Of a DNA stretch of 47,037 bases, positions 36,452 through 46,207 are shown piece by piece; position 1 is the stretch's first letter; every line of letters starts with the position of its first letter. The stretch is taken from IMG/VR virus record IMGVR_UViG_3300012008_000008, positions 1-47,037 of that record. One strand, 5' to 3'. Both the position numbers and the translations under genes were made by a program. Below the pieces are notes generated by a model. The model made no database searches and was not told where the DNA came from. It worked only from the letters and a program-made list of their open reading frames with translations. Origin of the DNA: a virus.

Positions 36452-36761
36452 ACGAACGGGTAGGTCTCCCCCTTACCAGCCGTCAAAGCGGCCAAATGTG
36501 TCGCCGCGCACGGTGTTCTGTGAGCAGCGGACTGCCGCGCGCAAGCGCGGAATTGACTTCACGCTAACATTTGATCAATGGCTGGGTATCTGGGAGAGAT
36601 CGGGTAAATTTGATAAGCGAGGATGTCGGATCGGTCAATACGTGATGGCCAGACCCGGAGATATTGGCCCGTACTCAATCGCTAACGTCATGATCATCTC
36701 GTGCTCTGAGAACCATGCCCAAGCTCGGGTAGCGGCGCAAGCGCAGCGGTGGGGGACCTAA
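36444..36761 (+). CDS. HNH-like mobile gene
   Basis: 105 residues from ATG 36444, eight bases inside the end of the chaperone fusion. Basic N-terminus, then RKRGIDFTLTFDQWLGIWER, GKFDKRGCRIGQYVMARPGD and GPYSIANVMIISCSENHAQA. The R-P-G-D-x-G-P-Y-S-x-x-N-V block is typical of small phage HNH-related or DNA-binding genes. Full H-N-H residues are not evident. It separates chaperone and tail genes, as a mobile gene would. Confidence 0.6.
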   Translation: MPRRTGRSPPYQPSKRPNVSPRTVFCEQRTAARKRGIDFTLTFDQWLGIWERSGKFDKRGCRIGQYVMARPGDIGPYSIANVMIISCSENHAQARVAAQAQRWGT

Positions 36762-36763
36762 TC

Positions 36764-37294
36764 GTGGATTTCACCCTCACCATCGACGCGGACGCGTTCA
36801 AGAAGAGCATCGAGACCACCGCAGATAAGTATGATGCGGCGTTCAAGGTAGCTACCAACATGATCGCGTCCATGATGCTTCAAGAGGTAACTGCGGACAT
36901 CAAGAGCGCGGGCAACTTCGACGACAAATACCTAGAAGGCTTGAGCGTCACGGTAGACGACGACAACACCATCACCACGAGTATCGACGCGCCCGGCGCG
37001 GACATCTTTGAAACCGGCGGCACCATCAGCGGGCACCCCCTCCTATGGCTTCCGATCAGTGGCACGGATGCCGAGGGCATTCAGGCTCACGATTACGGCG
37101 ATCAGCTTTTCTCGGTCAATCGCAAGGCAGGCGGAGTGCCCCTTCTGTTTTCGATTAAGGACCGCGCGCCTAAATACTTCGGCGTCCCCAGTGTAACCAT
37201 CCCCAAGAAGTTTCACATTGCAGAAATCCGGACCAAGGTGATGGAAAACTTCGCGGATACGTTCGAACGAGCGCTGAAAGAAGCCAATGCCTGA
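36764..37294 (+). CDS. Minor tail/tail-completion protein
   Basis: About 176 residues from GTG 36764, which has GGGGGACC upstream; GTG 36749 is an alternative within the previous gene. N-terminal strand-helix (DFTLTIDADAFKKSIETTAD), central TGGTISGHPLLWLPISGTDA, and GGVPLLFSIKDRAPKYFGVP before a C-terminal helix. The order resembles HK97 gp10-type or DUF6441-type tail proteins. It overlaps the tape measure start by eight bases. Confidence 0.6.
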   Translation: MDFTLTIDADAFKKSIETTADKYDAAFKVATNMIASMMLQEVTADIKSAGNFDDKYLEGLSVTVDDDNTITTSIDAPGADIFETGGTISGHPLLWLPISGTDAEGIQAHDYGDQLFSVNRKAGGVPLLFSIKDRAPKYFGVPSVTIPKKFHIAEIRTKVMENFADTFERALKEANA

Positions 37295-40058
37295 AATTGA
37301 CCCGCTAGTAGCAAAAATTCTTCTCAAGGGCGATGATGAATTCATCTCGTCGATCAAGAAGGTTGGCGAACAGGCGGCGGAGAGTTTTGAGAAACTCTCG
37401 GAGAGCGTCCAACACGGCGCGACTTCGGCGGAGGCCCTTAGCGGGTCGCTCGGGCTTATCGAAGCCGCGTTTGCCGGTGCCACTGCCGCGACTGTCCTAT
37501 TCATCGAGCAGCAGACAGAGCTTTCTCAGAAGACCGAGTTGCTCGCCGATGCGTTCGGTACGACGGCGGGTAAGCTTCAAGATATCGAAGCGGTCTTCGC
37601 ATCGTCCGGCGTCAAGGTCGAGCAGTTTGAGCGGTTCGCGAACCGGCTCACGATCACGATTGCGCGCGAGTGGCCGCAGATCGCGGAGAGCATCAAGAAC
37701 TATGCCAACGAGAACGACGCCGCGCAGATGCGTGTGACGAATTCCATCCTCCGCGTTCAAGACGCGCAGAAGGCCCTCGGTGATAACGCCGCTTCGCGCG
37801 CGTCCCGGATGGAGCGAGACAATAACTCGCTGGAGCAGTCATACAATAAGCTCATGTTCGCCGCGCAGCATGCCGCCGAGGCGCAGGTTGCTGGGCAGAA
37901 CAGCATCCGAGATGCGTCCCTCTCTACCGAGGCCGCGTTGATGGCCCAGCGGGAAGCCCATGGCGACAAACCATCGACAGGTGAAAAGCAGGACCTGAAA
38001 GAACGGCAGAGCGATCAAGCCGTCGATGACGCTCGCGCCAGAGAGGCGCAGGCGCGGACCGATGAGCAAGAGCGTCAGGCCAATGCTACGCTCAAGCAGA
38101 AGCAGATGGAGCAGGAATACGATGACCTCGCCCGCAAGGCCGCGAAGAACGCGCGGGACGATGCTGAGCAGCGTCAGAAGGATGAGAATGCCGTCAAGGA
38201 AGCAGTCATCGCTCGGGGCGAAGCGGAGGCGCGGGCGGCTAAGCTCGCACTGACCAATGTCGCCAGCATCCGTGCCGCGCTCGACGGCGTTGCAAGTGGT
38301 AACAAGGCGGTCGCTAGTCAAATCGATCTGACCCAAGTCTCCGTGCAGAACCTGACTAGGGCGATCATTGCGCAAGCGGCGGAGACGACCAAGAATAAGA
38401 GCGGCCAGCCTTCGGCATACGAGACCATGATCTCGCTCAGCAAGACTTTGAGGACAGCTACCGAAGATCAGATTTCCAAACAGCAGCAGTTGGCCCTTGT
38501 CAATCGATTGGCGGCTACATCCATGACCGCTCTCGGCGGCGTGGGGTCGGAGCTTCTGGACGTATTGAGGAACGATAGCGAAGAGCTTGCGAAGTTCAAT
38601 CAGCAAGCCGCCGCGATTGACACAGAAGAGGCAAAGAAATCGATCAAGGATTTTCGCGCTGCGCTTGCGGGGCTTAATCTGGATATCAGTCTTCTCTCGC
38701 AGCGGTTCGCAATTGCAGCTTCGCCCGCATTCACGGCGTTTTTGAAAGCCGTCAGGAGTAGCCTCGACGACAACAATGGCGTCCTCCATATCTTCATCGA
38801 TGGCCTCAAAGAAATCTCTCGCATCGTCGGGAGGGTGGTTGACGGGGCTGACAAGCTCGTCACTACCTTCGCCAAGTGGATCGGGTTAAAAGATAGCAGT
38901 GCGGTTTGGGTGGGCATCTTCACTGCCATCGGCGTCCTTATCGCGGCCACCGCGACCGCACTTCTCGCGTGGCCGATGATCATCGCGGGCATCGTTGTGG
39001 AGATTGGCTATATCGCGGACCACTGGTATGAAGTCAAGGACGCTATCGCCAGCGCGGCTGACCATCTTGACCGGTTTTTCCATCTGATTTCCGAGGGAGA
39101 GCTTAAAGCGCGCGAGGAAGCGCGAAAGACAGCAGCAGAAAAGCGGGCGGAAGAGCGGAGGTCAGAAGCGGCAGCTCAGAAAGCGGCGCAGGAGAAGCAG
39201 GCAGCGGCGGCAGGAGGGCAGAAGGCAGCAGGAGGGTCAGGCGCTTCGGAGGGCGCTCCGGCGGCTACCCATGCAGCGTCGGGGCTGGACGACTTGGCGA
39301 GGTCGGCGGACAATGTTACCCAGAAGCTAGACAGGGTGGGTGAGCAGCGGATTTATGAGAAATCGGGAAGCGCGCCGTATGACGCCTTGACGCCGACAGC
39401 CGCCGAGGATGCCGCGCACTCGAAATTTATTCACCAAGGCGAAGCCCAGCCCGGCGATCCGATGTATGGATATAAAGGGCTCGATGCCCCCGGCAGTCGT
39501 ACCGAGGGCGACAAATCAGTCGGCCAAGCTCCGCCAGCTACGGCGGAGGATGTTTCGCGGTGGGGTGACAAGTCACTCGGTCAAGCTCCGCCAGCTACGG
39601 CGGAGGATGTCGCGCGTTGGGGCGACAGGATATTCTCTACAAAGGACAAATCGGAAAAAGACAAATCGACAAAAGACAAATCAGCGAGCGCACCCGGCTA
39701 TGCCGAAGGCGGCGAGGTAAATGGTCCGGGCACCACGACAAGTGATAGCATCTTTGCGCGGCTGTCGCGCGGTGAGTTCGTCACGCAGGCGAAAGCTGTC
39801 GCATATTGGGGCGCTGACTTCATGCACGCAGTGAACAACATGCAATTGCCCGGTTTCGCGACTGGCGGTCTCGTACCTTCACCGGTCCGCATGGGCGGCG
39901 GCAGCATCGCTCCGGCAACGAGCACCTTGAACCTGTCCATCGACGGACGATCCTTCAATGGCTTGAAGGGTCCGAAGAGCACGATTGATGATCTCTCCAG
40001 CTTCGCAGTCGCGCGTCAAACGTCGGCAGCAGGCTCCAACCCGTCATGGATGAAGTAA
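37287..40058 (+). CDS. Tape measure protein
   Basis: 923 residues from ATG 37287. Long helical N-terminal half with a highly charged coiled coil (about residues 215-320), a hydrophobic double segment near 540-580 (WVGIFTAIGVLIAATATALL, WPMIIAGIVVEIG), a low-complexity linker including a duplicated 19-residue unit, and the typical C-terminus GYAEGGEVNGPGTTTSDSIF, ARLSRGEFVTQAKAV, LPGFATGGLV. It sets tail length: at about 1.5 Angstrom per residue a tail of roughly 140 nm is expected from family knowledge. Confidence 0.88.
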   Translation: MPEIDPLVAKILLKGDDEFISSIKKVGEQAAESFEKLSESVQHGATSAEALSGSLGLIEAAFAGATAATVLFIEQQTELSQKTELLADAFGTTAGKLQDIEAVFASSGVKVEQFERFANRLTITIAREWPQIAESIKNYANENDAAQMRVTNSILRVQDAQKALGDNAASRASRMERDNNSLEQSYNKLMFAAQHAAEAQVAGQNSIRDASLSTEAALMAQREAHGDKPSTGEKQDLKERQSDQAVDDARAREAQARTDEQERQANATLKQKQMEQEYDDLARKAAKNARDDAEQRQKDENAVKEAVIARGEAEARAAKLALTNVASIRAALDGVASGNKAVASQIDLTQVSVQNLTRAIIAQAAETTKNKSGQPSAYETMISLSKTLRTATEDQISKQQQLALVNRLAATSMTALGGVGSELLDVLRNDSEELAKFNQQAAAIDTEEAKKSIKDFRAALAGLNLDISLLSQRFAIAASPAFTAFLKAVRSSLDDNNGVLHIFIDGLKEISRIVGRVVDGADKLVTTFAKWIGLKDSSAVWVGIFTAIGVLIAATATALLAWPMIIAGIVVEIGYIADHWYEVKDAIASAADHLDRFFHLISEGELKAREEARKTAAEKRAEERRSEAAAQKAAQEKQAAAAGGQKAAGGSGASEGAPAATHAASGLDDLARSADNVTQKLDRVGEQRIYEKSGSAPYDALTPTAAEDAAHSKFIHQGEAQPGDPMYGYKGLDAPGSRTEGDKSVGQAPPATAEDVSRWGDKSLGQAPPATAEDVARWGDRIFSTKDKSEKDKSTKDKSASAPGYAEGGEVNGPGTTTSDSIFARLSRGEFVTQAKAVAYWGADFMHAVNNMQLPGFATGGLVPSPVRMGGGSIAPATSTLNLSIDGRSFNGLKGPKSTIDDLSSFAVARQTSAAGSNPSWMK
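39510..39623 (+). repeat. 57-bp tandem duplication in tape measure gene
   Basis: Two in-frame copies (39510-39566, 39567-39623) coding D-K-S-x-G-Q-A-P-P-A-T-A-E-D-V-x-R-W-G, followed by short DKS-rich repeats. Recent by near identity of the central GCTCCGCCAGCTACGGCGG. Confidence 0.75.
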
Positions 40059-40059
40059 C

Positions 40060-40524
40060 ATGCCCGTTCTCGAAAACGTCCTGCCCTCCGGGGCCGATAC
40101 GATCCTGACGATCTCGTCGTTCGGCAACATGCTGTATCAGGCGCGCGGCCTGATCCAGACTTTGTCCGTGATCGGAGAAGCGACGCAACAGGCTCGCACG
40201 ATCAACGGGACGCTTGTCGATATCTCGGCGGCGCAGTTCCGCAAGTACGCGTCGAAGATCAGCGTGTCGAGTGAGGTCTACGCGCCGCCGCTCGACAACG
40301 TCTTCCCGGGCCAGACAGTGACCGTGCACTGCGCGGTCACGTTGGCATTCATCACCGGGACAGCCGGACTGCCGAACCGTCCGGCGGTCTCGGGCTCGAC
40401 GTGGACCGAGAATGGCTACACGTTTTACAGGCCCGAACTCACGATGATGGTCAAGTCCGTCGAGACGCAATTCGACGAATGGAAAAACATTGTCGGCTGG
40501 ACGCTGGACCTTGAGGAAATCTAA
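40060..40524 (+). CDS. Minor tail protein
   Basis: 154 residues from ATG 40060, one base after the tape measure stop. Beta-rich (TILTISSFGNMLYQARGLIQ; VFPGQTVTVHCAVTLAFITG; ELTMMVKSVETQFDEWKNIV) and placed as a distal tail or hub-associated protein. No confident family. Confidence 0.65.
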   Translation: MPVLENVLPSGADTILTISSFGNMLYQARGLIQTLSVIGEATQQARTINGTLVDISAAQFRKYASKISVSSEVYAPPLDNVFPGQTVTVHCAVTLAFITGTAGLPNRPAVSGSTWTENGYTFYRPELTMMVKSVETQFDEWKNIVGWTLDLEEI

Positions 40525-40740
40525 ATGGTAAGAAAATCTTTCCGATGTGTCATTGAGACAAACGGCGCTCAGCTATGCACGGGCATCTTCGTCAACGTCC
40601 CATCCGGATTGACGAGAAATCAGGCTATCGACTACATCACCGGCGCTATCGCAAAAGAGGTCAGCCGCTACGCGGCGTCAGAAGCTCTCGGCCTCGGCCC
40701 CACCGATCACAATACCGACTGGAATGAAATCGTCACATGA
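40525..40740 (+). CDS. Small tail-region protein
   Basis: 71 residues, directly after the previous stop. Reads SFRCVIETNGAQLCTGIFVN and a helix (RNQAIDYITGAIAKEVSRYA). Overlaps the next gene as ATGA. Not recognised. Confidence 0.6.
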   Translation: MVRKSFRCVIETNGAQLCTGIFVNVPSGLTRNQAIDYITGAIAKEVSRYAASEALGLGPTDHNTDWNEIVT

Positions 40741-43316
40741 CCCTCCCCTTCACATTCTATTGGGCGAATGAGAACGAAACGACGTTCAACGCGAGCACCA
40801 TGAACGAGTTCGGCGAGGATGTCTTTTCGTTCCACATCCAGCACGATGAAGGACAGGTCCCCACGCTGGACATCATCGTCAAGAACCCGCGCATTGGTTT
40901 ACTGGCTCCCACGAGGAAATTGTGGACGTGGCTTGCGTGGCAGAGTGACGCCACGGACCCGGTCTACGCAGGCGCGCTCGTGCCGCTGTTCTTCGGCGTG
41001 CTCGTCGGCGTGCCTACGAGCCTGTTTCAAGAGAAGGTCACTCTCCAATTCATCGCGCGCTCGCCGCAGTTCATTCGAAACAAGCAGGCGCTTGCCGAAA
41101 CCATGAAGACTTCACCCTACTACGATCCGATCTTTATCGAGACGAGCAAGCGCGATGACCCGGACACGATCCTCGAAGGCTGGTCCGCGCTCTGGCATAT
41201 CGACCGCACATCGATGGCGATCACCGCGAGCGACATCCTGACCGGCGAAGACGGCACCGTCACGTTCGATGAGAGCCACGCGTTCTATAACAGTGTGTCG
41301 CTGCAACTCGGGCAGCCACCGCTGGACAACATCCGCATCGAAGCGACCGTCAACTGGACCCAGAGGTCTTCGGGTTACTTCGTCGTGCCCACGGTCAATA
41401 TCTCCAGCTACACTGGGGAGACGCTGATCAATGATTGGTCAAAGCCGGGAGCCGGTCTTGGCGGCGGGTATAAGTGCGAGACCAGCTTCGTCACGGATAC
41501 TTATCTCATCAATGAGACCCCGACCACGACGTACAATTCACAGTGGACGAACACTGATCCAAATCCGGGCCAGTGTTCAAACGCTTCGTCGTCCTTTCAG
41601 TCGAGTGGTCCCGCCTTGCTCTCGCCGAACCCGTTGCAGAACGTGTTGACGCAATACTTGAAGTCGGGCGTGTGCTTCCCGGACAGTGACCCGCCGATGA
41701 ATACGCCGATGGAAAACTCTTCGAGCGGCGTGATCATTCCGCTCTGGAACGTCGCGATGGATATGACGATCCGCTACGACGCGAGCCGCCAGTTCTCGGA
41801 AATTCTGTCGTTCGACATGACTGCGAACGTGCAAGGCATCCTTGCATCGCCGCTTGTCGATCAGCACACTGAATTACTGACGATCTCGTCGGTCGATATC
41901 GGTCAGCCGCTTGTCGAAGTGGACGCGTGGACCGACTTCTTGAGCGCGGCTGTTGGCATTGGGCAAGTCGTCTTCCCGAATAACCCGACGACGCCGGGCG
42001 GCTTGTCGTATCAGATTTGCGTCGTCGCTGGCACCGCTGGCGCGACCGAACCCGTATTCAGTGATGTCCCCGGCTTCACGACGGCGGATAATACTGTGAC
42101 GTGGTCGAGCCTCGGCACTCAGGGCATCTCGCAGGCGTCGAAGTGGTCGCCCGGCGCGTTCGTACCACTCGGGCAGATCATGCTCTTGCAGCAACAGACC
42201 TTCAACGTTAACACCGGAAGTTTTGAAGATGTCCCGGGCTCGTCGAGCTATTACATCTGCACGACTGCCGGAAAGACCCGTGGCACGTACACGATTTACT
42301 CGTACACTCCGCCGGTCACGTCCAACGTCGAGCCCACGCCCGCGATCAGGCATATCGACTATATCGCGCAGCCGACATTTTCGACGAGCGTCGGTGCTCA
42401 CATCTCGGACGGCTCCGTGGGCTGGACCGTGCTTGGCGTGTCGCCCGCGCTGCTCAGCATCCCGATTGGCGGCACGCCGGACAACGTCACGGCGCGCAGC
42501 TACTTCCCAACCGCTCGCGGCATCACGAGCGTAGAATACCTGATCAGCCGCGCCCGCGCTCGGCTGCGCTTCCGCTCTCGCGCGGTGAAGATTGGCTGGG
42601 AAGCGCGCTTCGCCGACGTGGTCCCGCTGTCGTGCCGCAAGAACGCGACGCTGTTCGATCCCCGGCTCCCCGGAGGCGCGGCGACGGGCAAGGTCACGGG
42701 CTATTCGCTGTCGTGCAGCGGCGACGGCGTCATCAAAGGAAAAGTCGAGATCGGTTGCGCTATCGGCTACGGCAACAGCATCAACGAGATCACTGGCACG
42801 CCGGAGTACGTCTCGGCGGGCTACGTGCAGTCGGGCTATCAGGTTTACGACGGCGCGATGCAGGCGCACGGAAGCGGTGACACGACGTTCTCCCCGCCGG
42901 TCAACGGTGGCGGTTTCGACGATGGGCTCGTTTTCCCACTCCGTTGGCGTGATGTGAGCGACGGCGGTCTCGTCAGCGGGTCTCTCGCCGATCAGAAGGC
43001 AGCGATTGAAGCTTCGTTCGTGACAGCGCGCGTTCTGAGCTACCTCAACCAAGTAGGCGGCTCACTCTCGCAGAGCGCCAACCCGAGCCAAGTCATCACG
43101 GGCGTTGATCCTTCTACCGCGTGGACGATCACACGTGAACAGCTTGCGCTGCTCAGTCAGAACACCCCTTACGTCATGGCGGCAAACCCGGTCTCGTGGT
43201 CGTGTCTGCTCAAGCCGTGCGCGAACAACGGACCGTTCGGTGGGTCATACGCGATCACCGTCTCGCCGCTCGTGGTGCCGCAGGGCATCAATCTCGAAGC
43301 TCCGTCAGCGCCGTAA
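40737..43316 (+). CDS. Large tail tip / hub-like protein
   Basis: 859 residues from ATG 40737. The start (FTFYWANENETTFNASTMNE ... DVFSFHIQHDEGQVPTLDII) and VKNPRIGLLAPTRKLWTWLA read like baseplate-hub or tail-associated proteins of alphaproteobacterial siphoviruses, where a beta-barrel domain with a surface-facing loop is followed by several others. Later parts contain two LSYQICVVAGT/SYYICTTAGKTRG units, similar to chitin-binding-like modules, and SAGYVQSGYQVYDGAM near the end. Probably the central tip hub. Confidence 0.7.
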   Translation: MTLPFTFYWANENETTFNASTMNEFGEDVFSFHIQHDEGQVPTLDIIVKNPRIGLLAPTRKLWTWLAWQSDATDPVYAGALVPLFFGVLVGVPTSLFQEKVTLQFIARSPQFIRNKQALAETMKTSPYYDPIFIETSKRDDPDTILEGWSALWHIDRTSMAITASDILTGEDGTVTFDESHAFYNSVSLQLGQPPLDNIRIEATVNWTQRSSGYFVVPTVNISSYTGETLINDWSKPGAGLGGGYKCETSFVTDTYLINETPTTTYNSQWTNTDPNPGQCSNASSSFQSSGPALLSPNPLQNVLTQYLKSGVCFPDSDPPMNTPMENSSSGVIIPLWNVAMDMTIRYDASRQFSEILSFDMTANVQGILASPLVDQHTELLTISSVDIGQPLVEVDAWTDFLSAAVGIGQVVFPNNPTTPGGLSYQICVVAGTAGATEPVFSDVPGFTTADNTVTWSSLGTQGISQASKWSPGAFVPLGQIMLLQQQTFNVNTGSFEDVPGSSSYYICTTAGKTRGTYTIYSYTPPVTSNVEPTPAIRHIDYIAQPTFSTSVGAHISDGSVGWTVLGVSPALLSIPIGGTPDNVTARSYFPTARGITSVEYLISRARARLRFRSRAVKIGWEARFADVVPLSCRKNATLFDPRLPGGAATGKVTGYSLSCSGDGVIKGKVEIGCAIGYGNSINEITGTPEYVSAGYVQSGYQVYDGAMQAHGSGDTTFSPPVNGGGFDDGLVFPLRWRDVSDGGLVSGSLADQKAAIEASFVTARVLSYLNQVGGSLSQSANPSQVITGVDPSTAWTITREQLALLSQNTPYVMAANPVSWSCLLKPCANNGPFGGSYAITVSPLVVPQGINLEAPSAP

Positions 43317-43327
43317 AGGGTAGGACA

Positions 43328-43564
43328 ATGGCTGGTCTTGAAGGCATCATCCGCCCATTCGTGGGCAGCAACGTCGCTCCGCAGCCCTTCCATCCGGGCA
43401 CCAGCACAAGCGCGCCGCCCGTCCGGTTGTCTATCGGCCTTGTCGGCGGCTCGAAGACGTTCGCGTTTAGCCAGAGCAGCACGCTGACCTCGTACATGGC
43501 GGCGGTGCATACGGAGAAAGCGTCGAAGGCATTCGACATGACGACGGGAAAACTGGCGCAGTAA
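43328..43564 (+). CDS. Small tail-region protein
   Basis: 78 residues from ATG 43328 with GGGTAGGA upstream. Begins MAGLEGIIRPFVGSNVAPQP and has a central strand pair (RLSIGLVGGSKTFAFSQSST). Probably a small tail-tip component by position; family not recognised. Confidence 0.6.
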   Translation: MAGLEGIIRPFVGSNVAPQPFHPGTSTSAPPVRLSIGLVGGSKTFAFSQSSTLTSYMAAVHTEKASKAFDMTTGKLAQ

Positions 43565-43565
43565 A

Positions 43566-45296
43566 ATGACGGGATATTCACGCAGAACTCACATCGTTCG
43601 TATCTCGGATGCGAAGCCCGGCGACCCGCCGAGCGACACGTACATCGATGTCGAAGTGCTCGACGCGATTGCATTTCAAACGGGACGGGGCGAGGAAGTT
43701 GTCTTGCATATAGATAACTCTGATCCGTATATCGTGGACGACACGGGCGGCGGTCATGACAAGAGCCCGGACGAACCCACCCAGCGCACCCACATGAAAC
43801 GTGTCACGAGCAAGACTGACCCGACCCAAAAGCTTGACATTGAGGTCATGGACATTCTGGCGTTCCAAGATCAGCGAGGCGAAGAGTGGATTTTAGACGC
43901 GCAGGCGTTGCCCGGGGTTAGCAATGCTGTTTTTAATACGACAGACGGGTCGGGTGATAGCTTCGCGACACGTCGGGTACACGACGAGAAAATCGCGGAC
44001 CCGTTTGGCGAGAAAGACCCGACTAGCTACTTGACTTCTCAACGGTGCGATGCAGTTGCGTTTCGCGGGGCCAAAGGCAAGGAGGTTGTGTTCGCGTGCC
44101 CGTCGAATGACGACCCGAACTCAAGCGATCCGCGCGCTTCGACTTACGTCTGGAGCCCTGTCGGCTACGATCCGACTGATGAGAGCGACCGCGCGGTCAA
44201 GCCGCCATCGCTCTCCGACAGCGGAGACAAACACAACTATCTCAATTTCGTCAAGGACGCTGGGGGCTTCCTGACCGGCGACGAGAAAATCCAGATGGGG
44301 CCGTTCTGGTGGATCAGGAAAGTGGTCAACGGCGGTGCTGGCCTGATGGTTATTGGGCTCCGCACTTCTAGCATAGACGCTACGGGTGCGCCTCCCCGAC
44401 CGTTTCCGTTTACAAAGTTCGCCTATGACAGCGATGCCTATGATGTGATGACGTTAGACCAAGCGCTGATTAACCCTCAAGCGACGCAACCAGCAACAGT
44501 CAATCCCCCTTCCAGCGCAATGCTGGGGGCGAGCTATATGTTCACGATAGGGCCACCAACAGTCTTCGTATCAAATCAAGACTGGGGAGGGATCAGCGCC
44601 ACCCAAACAGATACTTATCGGGAGCTTGTTTTCAACATCGCCGCGATCAAGGCGCAACTTCCGCCCGGGGCTACCACCCTCACGATTTCAGCGGTCGCCC
44701 CTATTGTAACAGGCTACATGACCGCCGCCTCGCCGCACGGACCATATTTGCAGGGGTCAATCGTGACTGGACACGATGTTAGTTCCGTCTACGCAACTAG
44801 TGCGGATGGCGCGATAGCGGAGGCCACACGGGAGTATATGACCATCCCGGGAATGATCAGCGTAGCCAATGCAGTAGCCTATCCCGCCGGGCCGCTATGG
44901 CCAACTCTATGGACGGTTGCGGCAGACATTACTCAGCAGAACCTCATCGGCGTCAGCTTTTTCTGGCAGGCGACTGGATACACCTATCGGTCAAAGAACA
45001 TTGATAGGAAGCAAGCTCTCACCTTCACAGGAGGGTCTTCCGGGGTATGTTCAGATCAGGTCACAGGGCGTGTCGCTCCGCTGGATAAGTGGACAGGCGC
45101 TAGTTCGGAAGTTATGTGGAGTTCGCCACCGTTCGTCCCGGCTCTCTCTTTGGGGCAATCGGTACAGCCTGCGGCGGGCTTCAGTTGGACAATTGACCTC
45201 AAGACCCTGAAGTTTATTAGCCCGGCGGATGATGGAAGCGCGTTCCCGCCAGCGTGGCCGAGTGATCCGAATGCCCCGGCTCAAGCAACACCTTGA
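43566..45296 (+). CDS. Tail-tip structural protein with three N-terminal repeats
   Basis: 576 residues from ATG 43566. The first 170 residues hold three related units: RTHIVRISDAKPGD...VEVLDAIAFQTGRGEEVVL, RTHMKRVTSKTDPT...EVMDILAFQDQRGEEWIL, and RRVHDEKIADPFGE...RCDAVAFRGAKGKEVVF, each ending V/A-I/V-A-F-x-G/Q...GEE. The rest is beta-rich and Ser/Thr/Pro-rich like receptor-facing tail proteins. The TTGACA of the next promoter overlaps its stop. Confidence 0.65.
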   Translation: MTGYSRRTHIVRISDAKPGDPPSDTYIDVEVLDAIAFQTGRGEEVVLHIDNSDPYIVDDTGGGHDKSPDEPTQRTHMKRVTSKTDPTQKLDIEVMDILAFQDQRGEEWILDAQALPGVSNAVFNTTDGSGDSFATRRVHDEKIADPFGEKDPTSYLTSQRCDAVAFRGAKGKEVVFACPSNDDPNSSDPRASTYVWSPVGYDPTDESDRAVKPPSLSDSGDKHNYLNFVKDAGGFLTGDEKIQMGPFWWIRKVVNGGAGLMVIGLRTSSIDATGAPPRPFPFTKFAYDSDAYDVMTLDQALINPQATQPATVNPPSSAMLGASYMFTIGPPTVFVSNQDWGGISATQTDTYRELVFNIAAIKAQLPPGATTLTISAVAPIVTGYMTAASPHGPYLQGSIVTGHDVSSVYATSADGAIAEATREYMTIPGMISVANAVAYPAGPLWPTLWTVAADITQQNLIGVSFFWQATGYTYRSKNIDRKQALTFTGGSSGVCSDQVTGRVAPLDKWTGASSEVMWSSPPFVPALSLGQSVQPAAGFSWTIDLKTLKFISPADDGSAFPPAWPSDPNAPAQATP

Positions 45297-45321
45297 CACA
45301 GCCTCAAAATATGGTTAATAC
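45293..45321 (+). promoter_or_regulatory. Promoter for distal fibre genes
   Basis: TTGACA (45293-45298), 17-base spacer, TAATAC (45316-45321, weak). The spacer holds ATGGTTAA, resembling the portal promoter spacer. About 28 bases before ATG 45349. Confidence 0.45.
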
Positions 45322-45348
45322 CTTCCCCTCTTCCCAAAGGATAAACTC

Positions 45349-46196
45349 ATGCCCGCCAGTCTCGTCTACCGGACAGCCGATGCAACGCGATGGGGTGGCG
45401 GCCAAGGCTCCGATCTCGCCGCCGTCACCATTGACTTGAATTTCTGGACGCTGTTCTCCGCCGTCGATGTGCTTGAAAATGCACTGGTCGTGAACGCGGG
45501 CATTGACTACATCAATCAACCGACTGGCGGCAATATTTTCTACGTCCATCTGACCGATCACCGGGTGCTCGGGCCGTTCACAATCCCGAGCTGCGCAGTG
45601 GGTTGCGCGCGGCGCTTGGGCTCCGACGACCTCCTATGCGGCCTACGACGTGGTCTCAAACAACGGGTCGGTCTACTTGATCACCATCCCGCACACGAGC
45701 GGAGCGACGTTCTCCGCGTTCGCAACGGATGGGGCGGGCCACAACCTCTACAATCTTTTGCTGTCGCAGCCCGCGAACCAACTGCCCCTCGGCGGCCACG
45801 CCGGGGCAGCGGCTCATCAAGTTGGGCACGGGCGACTTCGTCACCGAGTGGCAGACGGACTTCGTTCGTCTCGCGTTGTTCGTCGCGGGCCTGCCCGACG
45901 CGGGCGAGCTAGTGTTGCAGTTCGCAGTGGCCGACAACATGACCCTCCCCGTAGGGCTCTCGGGGTCCGTGATCTTCTCAAACCTCCCGGCTGCGGCCCC
46001 GGCTATTTTCCAGATCAACAAGAACGGCGCGGCCATCGGGACAATCGAGTTCGCGCCGTCCCCGCACGTCATCGTCAGTTTCCCGGCAGCGATCACCTTC
46101 GTCCCGGGCGACATCATCACCATCACGGCCCCCTCGCCGCAAGACGCGACGCTGTCGGACGTGTCGCTGACGCTCGTCGCCGACCTCACGCTCTAA
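45349..46196 (+). CDS. Tail fibre protein, split over three frames
   Basis: ATG 45349 starts MPASLVYRTADATRWGGGQG and stays protein-like to LTDHRVLGPFTIP. The +1 frame continues with AQWVARGAWAPTTSYAAYDV, VSNNGSVYLITIPHTSG and NQLPLGG, and the next +1 frame with ATPGQRLIKLGTGDFVTEWQ to LTLVADLTL, stopping at 46196. One extra C in ATCCCGAG (45583-45590) and one extra base in GGCGGCC (45791-45797) would restore about 281 residues. The WxxRGAWAPxTxYxxxDVVxxNGSxY block is a carbohydrate-binding-like module common in fibres. If the sequence is right, this is a pseudogene. Confidence 0.6.
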
Positions 46197-46207
46197 AGGA
46201 CTAGCCA

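Noticed and set aside
41874-43052. A 392-codon minus-strand frame opposite the tail hub gene
   Set aside because: Arg-rich antisense shadow with no start signal.
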